8,469 nucleotides of DNA from an uncultured Clostridia bacterium (GTDB taxonomy: Bacteria > Bacillota > Clostridia > Lachnospirales > Lachnospiraceae), in assembly GCA_946611595.1 (NCBI GenBank), contig CAMODY010000071.1, positions 1-8,469 on the forward strand. Reading direction: 5' to 3'. Of this stretch, positions 1-6,314 are shown in pieces (positions within the stretch are counted from its first letter, which is position 1; every line of letters starts with the position of its first letter). Made by a program: the position numbers and the translations under genes. A model generated the notes under the pieces. It saw only the letters and a list, made by a program, of their open reading frames with translations, was not told the DNA's origin and did no database searches.

Positions 1-1826
1 CATTAGGAACCCATTTCAACGGCATCCTGATCGACAATGGTTCTAAGTTTAAGATTAAAGACTCCAAATTCTATGCTTACGGTGATGGCGGTGACGACCT
101 TGCAGGCTGGGGCGCTACGATCATGGCAGATAATAAATCCGAATTGGAAATCAAAGATTCCTATATTGAAAACGCAGGTGCGATCCGCTGTGCACTTTAT
201 GTAGATAACACCTCAATCGCCAAAGTGAAAGATACTGTTATCTACACAAAAGAAACACCAGACACCTATGATGAATTTGCAAACCTTACTCCCGGTATGA
301 TGAAGCGTGTTCCATTCGCACTTGGTATGGAAGGCACGATCCGTTCCTTAAATGTCATGGCTGATGGTCAGGGCAAATTCAAAGATTGTATCGTAGTTTC
401 CACTGGATGGGGCGCGCTCTCTACCGACTCCGGTACAGCTTATGATATCTGCGGAACCTACGCTTTGGAAGCAGAAGATACCTTAGGCGGAATCGGTACC
501 TTGGAAGTTGCTCAGGAAGGCAAAGAATATACCGCAACAAAAGAAGTGAATGGTGTGAAATACGGCTTCACCGTAGGCGGATCCGGATATGTAACATACG
601 CTGACTCCGGTATCCACAACCTTTTCAAAAAAGTTGAGTTCTATGCACCGGATTATATCCAGGTTATGGGCTCCGGCCGTTCCGGATCTTCCTATATCGA
701 CTCCTATCTGCAGTCCGGACATACAGCATTTATGACACAGCAGACAGGCGGCGGTACATTTGATTTTACAAACACAACAATCGACACTGTGGACGCTCTG
801 ATCCAGATGAAATCAGGTGCAGCAAATACAGGATTCAGCAATATCGTAGTTGATAACTGCAAGATCAACTTCTCCGGAACTTCAACAAGAGATGAGGATG
901 GAATTCTTGCAGAGCTGATCGAATCTGACGATGCAGGAAACCCGGGAATCACAACTTATACGATCTGTGATACTCCAGAAGATGCCGTTCTTACAAGAAG
1001 CTCCGTTGCCGATTCTTCCGCAACTTTCAAGAATGGAAGCTACAAAGGAAATATCTACAACAGCATTTACAACTATCGTCAGGCTTTAAATGTCTGCTTC
1101 GAAAATGCAGATTACACCGGAAAGATTTCTTCCACACAGGCAATTCATGTTGACCTCGAAGGCAATGTCGTTCCGAACGGAACTGTCCTCAACGCTTTTA
1201 TGGGATCGAAAGAATATGATCACTGCAACTATGCTGCAGAAAAAGGCGGCGACTGCTCAGATGCAAAACTGATCGGACGTTTCAAACATACAGTTGCTCC
1301 TATGATGAACAACCTGATCAATGTAACGTTAACAAACTCCAAGTGGAATGTAACAGCAGACGGCTATATCAACTCACTTACCATTGATGCAATGACAGAT
1401 GTTGATGCAGAAAAACCGGTAACGATCTATACCAAAGCTCTCAGCGTTGAAGGCAAAGCATTCGAGAGCGGCGAGTACAAGAACGGAAATGTTACGATTT
1501 CTGTAGATACTACAGAAGTTGAGATTCCGGATAATGGTATTGTCGACGCAGGACAGACCTACGGAAACGTCGCTTATACTCTGCTCGCTGTAAAAGAAGA
1601 CGGAAGCTTTGACTCAGATGCATTTACAGTAAAACGCCAGAACTACATTGATGGAAAACTCTACTTCACAGCAACCGCCTGCGAAGGATATGAGATTCTT
1701 TCCATGGAAGCTGAAGGCGGCGAAGTCAGCAAGAACACGGAAGGCGGTGAGCTGGCAATTTATGAGAACGTACTTGCACCGGCTGATGGTTCAAGAGAGA
1801 TGAGTGTTAAGATCACTGTAAAATAA
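1..1826 (+). CDS. Probable secreted right-handed beta-helix protein, 5' end outside window
   Basis: The frame is open from base 3 to the TAA at 1824-1826, giving 607 visible residues. An ATG at 123 lies mid-frame, has no ribosome site before it, and the residues ahead of it match the same repeat, so the gene starts upstream. The visible part is rich in Gly, Asn, Thr, Asp and short beta strands. An S-x-h-x-h-K-D-S/T pattern recurs at visible residues 14-21, 46-53 and 71-78, as expected for stacked rungs of a right-handed parallel beta-helix (pectin-lyase-like fold). Residues 443-463 (T-N-S-x-W-N-V-T, then N-S-L-T-I) look like the rung consensus of pertactin-type passenger domains. The last ~95 residues resemble a small beta-sandwich or Ig-like module. 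No LPXTG signal, C-terminal membrane segment or autotransporter barrel is present, so any signal peptide or anchor must lie upstream. No catalytic residues were recognised. A surface adhesin or glycan-binding role is inference only. Confidence 0.75.
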   Translation, partial: LGTHFNGILIDNGSKFKIKDSKFYAYGDGGDDLAGWGATIMADNKSELEIKDSYIENAGAIRCALYVDNTSIAKVKDTVIYTKETPDTYDEFANLTPGMMKRVPFALGMEGTIRSLNVMADGQGKFKDCIVVSTGWGALSTDSGTAYDICGTYALEAEDTLGGIGTLEVAQEGKEYTATKEVNGVKYGFTVGGSGYVTYADSGIHNLFKKVEFYAPDYIQVMGSGRSGSSYIDSYLQSGHTAFMTQQTGGGTFDFTNTTIDTVDALIQMKSGAANTGFSNIVVDNCKINFSGTSTRDEDGILAELIESDDAGNPGITTYTICDTPEDAVLTRSSVADSSATFKNGSYKGNIYNSIYNYRQALNVCFENADYTGKISSTQAIHVDLEGNVVPNGTVLNAFMGSKEYDHCNYAAEKGGDCSDAKLIGRFKHTVAPMMNNLINVTLTNSKWNVTADGYINSLTIDAMTDVDAEKPVTIYTKALSVEGKAFESGEYKNGNVTISVDTTEVEIPDNGIVDAGQTYGNVAYTLLAVKEDGSFDSDAFTVKRQNYIDGKLYFTATACEGYEILSMEAEGGEVSKNTEGGELAIYENVLAPADGSREMSVKITVK

Positions 1827-1844
1827 AATAATAAATTTCTCCTC

Positions 1845-1878
1845 GAAGATGCCCCCTGTTTTCAGGGGGTATCTTTTT
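1845..1878 (+). terminator. Intrinsic terminator after the beta-helix gene
   Basis: Bases 1847-1858 pair with 1863-1874 (12 pairs including five C-G in a row and one G-T wobble) around a TTTT loop. The 3' arm runs into five T at 1874-1878. It lies 20 bases after the stop codon and isolates the upstream gene from the regulator that follows. Confidence 0.93.
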
Positions 1879-1896
1879 AATCCTCTTGAAATACGT

Positions 1897-1902
1897 TATA
1901 AT
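1897..1902 (+). promoter_or_regulatory. Consensus -10 box for the AraC-family gene
   Basis: A perfect TATAAT ends six bases before the ATG at 1909, so a start site about seven bases downstream falls on the start codon itself. The -35 position at 17-base spacing (1874-1879, TTTTTA) is the T tract of the previous terminator and is a poor match. The nearby TTGAAA at 1886 is too close to serve as a -35 box. Confidence 0.6.
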
Positions 1903-1908
1903 CGACAC

Positions 1909-3045
1909 ATGAATACGCAGGAGATCCTCTCAAAACTGAAGATCGATTATTCAAAACGCTTTGCAGTTGCTGTTTGTATAGGGCCGCTTCCGGATGATCC
2001 AGCATTGTCTCAAATAAGATATGACGAAAAAGTATCTACGGAGCTAGCGTTGTTTGATCACATCAGCAGTATTTTTCGAAAGAAGAAAATTGGCAGTGAG
2101 ATTGACCGGAATGCAGGATTCTGCCGTCTGATGTGCACTTTCCCTTTGGACCAAAGGAACGATTTCGCGGAGACTAGTATCAGGCCGTTATTTGAAAAAG
2201 CAGAAAAAGAGACTAACATGAAACTTCTCTGCGGCATTGGAATTCCTTCGGCAAACCAGCTTCATTTAAAAGAATCCTTATCTACTGCAAAAGAAGCATT
2301 CGAATTTTATTTCTTTTCCCATGAAACATTCTATGATTACCAGAAAAGCCGAAAACGATTTGAAGCTTCGTTTGAAGACTATGAAAGTTATTCCGAAAAA
2401 GCATTTAAATCGATTCTTATGAAATCGCCGGATGCTATCAATAATATTGATAAGTGTCTCGACCTGATCGAGCGGATCCATTATGGAAACAAAAGTGCTG
2501 TTGTCATGCGGGCTATGAATTTTACCGGAGAGACTGCCTACAGGCTTCACCGCTATAATATTTTAGCCGGTGATTTTTATCAGCTTCAGGATGCCCTGCA
2601 GGAAAAGGTTCTATCTGCCAATACATATGCAGAAGTCAAAAGAATAATTCACGAATACTATCAGGCAATACTATCAGACATCTACAGCAATAGTCCAAAC
2701 AGTAAGCGGACGATGGTGGAACAGGCAAAGACCTACATCAAAGATAATTATATGGAAAACCTTACAGTAAAAGAGCTTGCTTCCATTGCCTGCGTGACCC
2801 CGGGCTACTTCAGCCGCAGTTTTAAAGAAGAAACAGGAAAGACCTGTAAAACTTATTTAACTGATGTCCGACTGGATGCGGCTATGGACCTGCTTTTAGG
2901 TTCAGACTTCCGGCTGTATGAGATCAGCGAACAGATCGGCTATAACAATGTCAGGAATTTCGAAGAAGCGTTCCGAAAAAAATACGGCTGTTTTCCCGGC
3001 GAATACAAAAAGAAGATGATGAAAAAAAATCAGACCAAGCGATGA
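1909..3045 (+). CDS. AraC-family transcriptional regulator, YesN-like without receiver domain
   Basis: A 378-residue DNA-binding regulator. The C-terminal ~100 residues are a typical AraC double helix-turn-helix: first helix pair at about 285-310 (L-T-V-K-E-L-A ... G-Y-F-S-R-S-F-K-E-E-T-G), second at about 337-368 (I-S-E-Q-I-G-Y ... F-R-K-K-Y-G-x-F-P-G-E-Y). Residues ~15-145 resemble the degenerate GGDEF-like sensor of YesN-type response regulators, including C-G-I-G at 108-111 followed by the S-x-x-x-A-K-E-A helix, but no phosphorylated receiver domain precedes it. It is therefore likely a one-component regulator with an unknown signal. The ATG at 1909 is preferred over an in-frame ATG at 1849, which lies inside the terminator hairpin. 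No Shine-Dalgarno site precedes 1909; AGGAG at 1918-1922 lies inside the gene and could only serve a rare in-frame CTG at 1936. It has its own promoter and is separated by 43 bases from the next gene. The gene looks more AT-rich than its downstream neighbours. Its target is unknown. Confidence 0.9.
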   Translation: MNTQEILSKLKIDYSKRFAVAVCIGPLPDDPALSQIRYDEKVSTELALFDHISSIFRKKKIGSEIDRNAGFCRLMCTFPLDQRNDFAETSIRPLFEKAEKETNMKLLCGIGIPSANQLHLKESLSTAKEAFEFYFFSHETFYDYQKSRKRFEASFEDYESYSEKAFKSILMKSPDAINNIDKCLDLIERIHYGNKSAVVMRAMNFTGETAYRLHRYNILAGDFYQLQDALQEKVLSANTYAEVKRIIHEYYQAILSDIYSNSPNSKRTMVEQAKTYIKDNYMENLTVKELASIACVTPGYFSRSFKEETGKTCKTYLTDVRLDAAMDLLLGSDFRLYEISEQIGYNNVRNFEEAFRKKYGCFPGEYKKKMMKKNQTKR

Positions 3046-3050
3046 ATCTA

Positions 3051-3059
3051 TGGTATCAT
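3051..3059 (+). promoter_or_regulatory. Possible extended -10 promoter for the CobL-like gene
   Basis: TGG directly followed by TATCAT (five of six matches to TATAAT) forms an extended -10 element just after the regulator's stop codon. A start near 3066 would give a leader of about 23 bases carrying the ribosome site. No -35 box was recognised, and co-transcription with the regulator upstream, with no terminator between them, is equally possible. Confidence 0.35.
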
Positions 3060-3073
3060 CATTACAAACAGAT

Positions 3074-3080
3074 AAAGGAG
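3074..3080 (+). promoter_or_regulatory. Ribosome binding site fixing the start at 3089
   Basis: AAAGGAG lies eight bases before the ATG at 3089. It decides against the in-frame ATG at 3050, which would put this ribosome site inside the coding region. Confidence 0.85.
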
Positions 3081-3088
3081 CTATACAT

Positions 3089-3991
3089 ATGGATAATAAT
3101 CTTTTTACCAATTCTCATATTTTAGACTGGCTCAACTACTTTAATGACAACTATGAAGTCGATCTTGAAAAAGTTAAGATCTTAGATATCACACGTAAAA
3201 ATAAAAACCTGATCCCGACCGTGGAATCCCACCGTCATGTACTGGTCTTTACAGAGGCAGGCCATCCGGATATTTTCTACCGGATGTTTAATGCAGGCCT
3301 TGGTGAATGTACTGTCGTATACAATGAAGGCTCCGATCCATCCGGTCCGATCAAAGAAGATAAAGTCTATGACATGATCAACCGCGGCATCAACGCTTCT
3401 GCCGGTATGCTGATCGTAAATCCAAAGGCACGAAACACCTACAAATTCGGCCTTGATAATCAGGCCTTTGCGTCCGGCTCTGTTCACTATGTCGGCTCTG
3501 AGATCCGCGCCGTGATCCTTTCTAAAATGCAGATCACCGAAGGCAAGAATCTCTGCCTGATCTCTGCAGAATCGATTGCGGTTGAAGCTGCGTTAAATGA
3601 CGGCGAAGGTTCGATCATCGCAGTGGAATATAATAAGAGAGACCGCGAAACCTTAGAAGAAAACGTCAACCAGTTTGGCATCAACAATGTGACGATCATC
3701 GATCACGTTGATGATGAAACAATGAAGGATCTTCCGGTTCCGGAAACGACGATGCTGGTCGGTTCCGCCAGCATGGAACAGGAAATGGAATGTCTTCTGA
3801 AACTGAATCCGAAGATGGAATTCGTGATCTACACACTGGATTTCAATTTGGCAGGACGCATGAACCAGATCTGCTCTGAAATGGGTCTGAAAGATATCGA
3901 CATTACACAGATCACCGTTTCCAAGATGAATGCCAAAGGCGCCTTTGATATTCAGCCGGCACCATGGCTCATCACCTGTCACGGAGAATAA
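3089..3991 (+). CDS. CobL/CbiE-CbiT-like protein with degenerate methyltransferase site
   Basis: A 300-residue protein. Residues ~136-250 follow the CbiT (precorrin-6B C15-methyltransferase) layout: S-E-I-R-A-V-I-L-S-K at 137-146, a SAM-loop region at 154-168 ending I-A-V-E-A-A, then I-I-A-V-E-Y at 176-181 and E-N-V-N-Q-F-G-I-N-N-V at 191-201. Residues ~49-113 resemble the C-terminal part of CbiE (V-L-V-F-T-E-A-G-H-P ... A-G-L-G-E-C-T-V-V-Y-N-E). CobL fusions are about 400 residues, so the first half of CbiE is missing. In motif I the usual G-x-G-x-G is replaced by L-I-S-A-E-S, so SAM binding in the normal way is doubtful. No other cobalamin gene is nearby. It sits upstream of the glutamate synthase-like gene on the same strand with a terminator between. 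Family membership is fairly clear from the motifs; enzymatic activity in B12 synthesis is doubtful, and a divergent methyltransferase or a ligand-binding partner of a neighbour are alternatives. Confidence 0.7.
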   Translation: MDNNLFTNSHILDWLNYFNDNYEVDLEKVKILDITRKNKNLIPTVESHRHVLVFTEAGHPDIFYRMFNAGLGECTVVYNEGSDPSGPIKEDKVYDMINRGINASAGMLIVNPKARNTYKFGLDNQAFASGSVHYVGSEIRAVILSKMQITEGKNLCLISAESIAVEAALNDGEGSIIAVEYNKRDRETLEENVNQFGINNVTIIDHVDDETMKDLPVPETTMLVGSASMEQEMECLLKLNPKMEFVIYTLDFNLAGRMNQICSEMGLKDIDITQITVSKMNAKGAFDIQPAPWLITCHGE

Positions 3992-3998
3992 CAAACAC

Positions 3999-4026
3999 GG
4001 GGCTGTCATTCGGCAGCCCCTTTTTT
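3999..4026 (+). terminator. Intrinsic terminator between CobL-like and glutamate synthase-like genes
   Basis: GGGGCTG at 3999-4005 pairs with CAGCCCC at 4014-4020; one wobble and one C-G pair extend the stem inward to an ATTC loop. Six T follow at 4021-4026. It begins seven bases after the upstream stop codon. Confidence 0.92.
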
Positions 4027-4029
4027 AAT
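4024..4029 (+). promoter_or_regulatory. Possible -10 box for the glutamate synthase-like gene
   Basis: TTTAAT (five of six to consensus) straddles the end of the terminator's T run, about 30 bases before the ATG at 4059. CTGTCA at 4003-4008 (four of six to TTGACA) would be the -35 box at a short 15-base spacing, inside the terminator stem. This is weak; read-through from the upstream gene is the alternative. Confidence 0.25.
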
Positions 4030-4046
4030 AACAAAGGTTTTTGATT

Positions 4047-4051
4047 GGAGG
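4047..4051 (+). promoter_or_regulatory. Ribosome binding site fixing the start at 4059
   Basis: GGAGG lies seven bases before the ATG at 4059. It excludes the in-frame TTG at 4041, which lies upstream of this site. Confidence 0.88.
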
Positions 4052-4058
4052 AATATAT

Positions 4059-5318
4059 ATGAATCAAAATATTAACCCAACAGCGGATTACGATTCATCT
4101 CTGGTGCGGCACGATGAAAATGCCAGATACATGGAAGAGATCCATGAGATGGCTGTGAAGGGGGAATCTCTTCATGCTGCAATGGGAACTCTGCTCCCAC
4201 TTCCGAAATGGGAAGATATCCTGCTGCTCGGTGCGCAGCTTGATCCGGCACCGCTGAACGATGATGATCCGGTCAGCACGCAGACCATCATAGGCAAAAA
4301 CGCAAAGCAGCCAATGGTTCTGGAAAGCCCGGTCTATATTTCACACATGTCATTCGGCGCTTTATCAAAAGAGATCAAGACCGCTCTGGCGAAAGGGTCC
4401 GCCATGGCCAAGACTGCGATGTGCAGCGGTGAGGGCGGCATCCTGCCGGAAGAAAAAGCAGCTGCCTATAAATATATTTTCGAATACATTCCGAATAAAT
4501 ACAGTGTCACGGACGAAAACCTGAAGACATCGGACGCGATCGAGATCAAGATCGGACAGGGCACAAAGCCGGGCATGGGAGGACATCTGCCGGGAAGTAA
4601 AGTCACGGAAGAGATCGCAGCGATCCGCGGAAAGAATGTCGGTGAAGATATTCAAAGCCCAAGCAAGTTCCCGGAGGTCAATTCCAAAGAAGACCTGAAG
4701 GCAATGGTCGATATGCTCAGGGAACGTTCAGAAGGACGTCCGGTCGGCATCAAACTGGCAGCCGGAAATATCGAAAAGGATCTTGCTTACGCAGTCTCTG
4801 CCGGTCCGGACTTCATCACGATCGACGGACGCGGCGGTGCGACAGGTTCAAGTCCGCTTTTCCTCCGCGAGGCAACTTCCGTTCCGACCATCTACGCACT
4901 TTCCCGTGCGCGCAGATATCTGGACAGCATTCAGTCCGATATTGCATTGGTGATCACCGGAGGCTTACGTGTCTCTGCAGATTTTGCGAAAGCGCTGGCC
5001 ATGGGTGCCGATGCGGTCGCTGTTGCGTCAGCTCCTTTGATTGCAGCTGCCTGCCAGCAGTACCGGATCTGCGGAAGCGGTTACTGCCCGGTCGGCATCG
5101 CAACGCAGAATCCGATGCTTCGCGAGCGCCTTAAGATCGAAGAAGCAGCTCAGCGGATCGCAAATTATCTGATCCTTTCTAATGATGAACTCAAGACGTT
5201 TGCAAGGATCTCCGGCCTGGATGATGTCCACAAACTATCGCTCGAAAATCTGATCACGCTCGATGAGCAGATCGCAAAATATACCGGCATTGCACATGCC
5301 GGCCAACCGCAGCTGTAA
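4059..5318 (+). CDS. Stand-alone FMN-binding glutamate synthase-domain protein
   Basis: A 419-residue protein covering the central FMN TIM-barrel domain of glutamate synthase (Glu_synthase family). Visible signatures are S-F-G-A-L-S at 98-103, G-Q-G-T-K-P-G-M-G-G-H at 166-176, V-G-I-K-L-A-A around 230, D-G-R-G-G-A-T-G-S-S-P and the I-T-G-G-L-R phosphate-binding strand. Cysteines 332, 338 and 343 keep the C-x5-C-x4-C spacing that holds the 3Fe-4S cluster in GltB, followed by P-V-G-I-A-T-Q. There is no N-terminal glutaminase (GATase) domain and no C-terminal GXGXG domain, and full GltB is about 1,500 residues. The H-H-D segment of true GltB is replaced by K-F-P-E-V-N-S at 203-209, placing it nearer the GlxD/MgsC-like branch. 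Expected role: a cytoplasmic FMN, Fe-S amino-group or methylamine-type transferase or oxidoreductase, perhaps using ferredoxin. No glutaminase partner is encoded nearby, so genuine glutamate synthesis from glutamine is unproven. It converges on the por operon with a shared terminator. Confidence 0.88.
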   Translation: MNQNINPTADYDSSLVRHDENARYMEEIHEMAVKGESLHAAMGTLLPLPKWEDILLLGAQLDPAPLNDDDPVSTQTIIGKNAKQPMVLESPVYISHMSFGALSKEIKTALAKGSAMAKTAMCSGEGGILPEEKAAAYKYIFEYIPNKYSVTDENLKTSDAIEIKIGQGTKPGMGGHLPGSKVTEEIAAIRGKNVGEDIQSPSKFPEVNSKEDLKAMVDMLRERSEGRPVGIKLAAGNIEKDLAYAVSAGPDFITIDGRGGATGSSPLFLREATSVPTIYALSRARRYLDSIQSDIALVITGGLRVSADFAKALAMGADAVAVASAPLIAAACQQYRICGSGYCPVGIATQNPMLRERLKIEEAAQRIANYLILSNDELKTFARISGLDDVHKLSLENLITLDEQIAKYTGIAHAGQPQL

Positions 5319-5340
5319 ATCTGCAGGAATCAGGAACACT

Positions 5341-5372
5341 AAAAATCCCCGCCGGCTGGCGGGGATCTTTTT
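5341..5372. terminator. Bidirectional terminator between convergent genes
   Basis: Bases 5345-5353 pair with 5358-5366 around a GGCT loop (CCCCGCC with GGCGGGG at the core). Five T follow on the + strand at 5368-5372, and A5341-5345 supplies five T on the - strand. It lies 22 bases past the + gene's stop and 12 bases past the porB stop on the other strand, so it can end both transcripts. Confidence 0.9.
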
Positions 5373-5384
5373 CATTCCATTTTA

Positions 5385-6314
5385 TTAATTACATTTTTCA
5401 AGCAGTTCTTCCCACTTTTTATCCACATACTTCTGGGCTTCTTCAATCGTCCATTCGTTGCCCGGAGCAAAGCAGTGTTTGAATCTTCCCTGCAGTTTCA
5501 TAAATTCCTCAACCGGAAGTTTATTCTTTGGCTTGTAGGTTAAGCGGTACTCACCCTCTTCTACTTCGTAAAGCGGCCAGATGCAGGTCTCAACTGCCAT
5601 CTTACAGATTTCAGGAAGCGTTTCTGCCGGATACTGCCAGCCTCTTGGGCATGGGCAAAGAACATTTACAAAGGTCGGTCCTTCTGTGTAGATTGCCTTG
5701 TGTGCCTTTTCATGGAAATCTTTGAAGTTTCCGATCATCGTAGTCTGCGCAACATACGGACTTCCATGTGCGACCATGATCTGTGTCAGGTCTTTCTGGT
5801 TCTGTTTCTTTCCAACAGACTCTGTTCCCGGAGGCGTCGTTGTTGCAGAAGCAAAACGCGGTGTTGCAGAAGATCTCTGTGTTCCGGTATTCATATAGGC
5901 TTCGTTATCATAACAGAAGTAGGTGAAATCATGGCCACGCTCCATCGCTCCCGAAAGGGACTGGAAACCAATATCATAGGTTCCTCCATCACCGCCGATC
6001 GCAAGGATCTTAACGTTTTTATCGATTTTACCTTTTCTCTTCATTACGTTATATGCAGCCTCTACACCGGAAGCGGTAGCCGACGCATTTTCAAATGCAG
6101 AATGGATATAGGAGTCATGCCATGCAGTGAACGGATACTGGAAAGATGATACTTCCAGACAGCTCGTTGCGTTGCAGATGACAGCCTGATCCTCCGGGTC
6201 TACTGCGCGCATCATAGCACGGCAGACGATTCCTGCGCCGCAGCCTGCACAGAGACGGTGGCCTGCTTCAAAACGTTCCTGTTTGCTCATTTCTTCTTTC
6301 AGATTATAAGCCAT
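5385..6314 (-). CDS. porB: Pyruvate:ferredoxin oxidoreductase, beta subunit
   Basis: This 309-residue subunit binds thiamine pyrophosphate and the proximal 4Fe-4S cluster. Cluster cysteines are C22 and C25 (L-C-A-G-C-G-A-G), C52 (T-S-C-L-E-V) and probably C222 (L-C-P-C-P-R-G-W; C220 is the alternative). The diphosphate/Mg motif is G108-D109-G110 with N137 26 residues after G110, and Y-M-N-T-G at 140-144 matches the active-site segment where an Asn contacts pyruvate in PFOR. From memory it follows Thermotoga PorB closely along its length, including the C-terminal P-V-E-E-F-x-K-x-Q-G-R-F block, which argues for pyruvate rather than a branched 2-oxoacid. The ATG overlaps the porA stop in TAATG, with GGAGG seven bases before it. 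It is the last gene of the operon and is followed by the bidirectional terminator. The enzyme is cytoplasmic and expected to be oxygen-sensitive. Confidence 0.95.
   Translation of the reverse strand: MAYNLKEEMSKQERFEAGHRLCAGCGAGIVCRAMMRAVDPEDQAVICNATSCLEVSSFQYPFTAWHDSYIHSAFENASATASGVEAAYNVMKRKGKIDKNVKILAIGGDGGTYDIGFQSLSGAMERGHDFTYFCYDNEAYMNTGTQRSSATPRFASATTTPPGTESVGKKQNQKDLTQIMVAHGSPYVAQTTMIGNFKDFHEKAHKAIYTEGPTFVNVLCPCPRGWQYPAETLPEICKMAVETCIWPLYEVEEGEYRLTYKPKNKLPVEEFMKLQGRFKHCFAPGNEWTIEEAQKYVDKKWEELLEKCN

Noticed and set aside
123..125. ATG as the start of the beta-helix gene
   Set aside because: No ribosome site precedes it, and the frame is open to base 3 with residues that fit the same repeat, so the gene begins outside the window.
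1886..1902. TTGAAA plus TATAAT as a sigma-70 pair
   Set aside because: The hexamers are only five bases apart; a functional spacing is about 17.
1849..1908. N-terminal extension of the AraC-family regulator
   Set aside because: The upstream ATG is inside the terminator hairpin and ahead of the only good -10 box; the extension has no family resemblance.
3653..4009. 118-codon open frame on the - strand
   Set aside because: It mirrors the CobL-like gene, extends into the terminator, and shows shadow-type composition.
5700..6149. 149-codon open frame on the + strand
   Set aside because: It lies antisense inside porB, is rich in Arg, Cys and Ser as a shadow frame, and has no ribosome site or recognisable domain.
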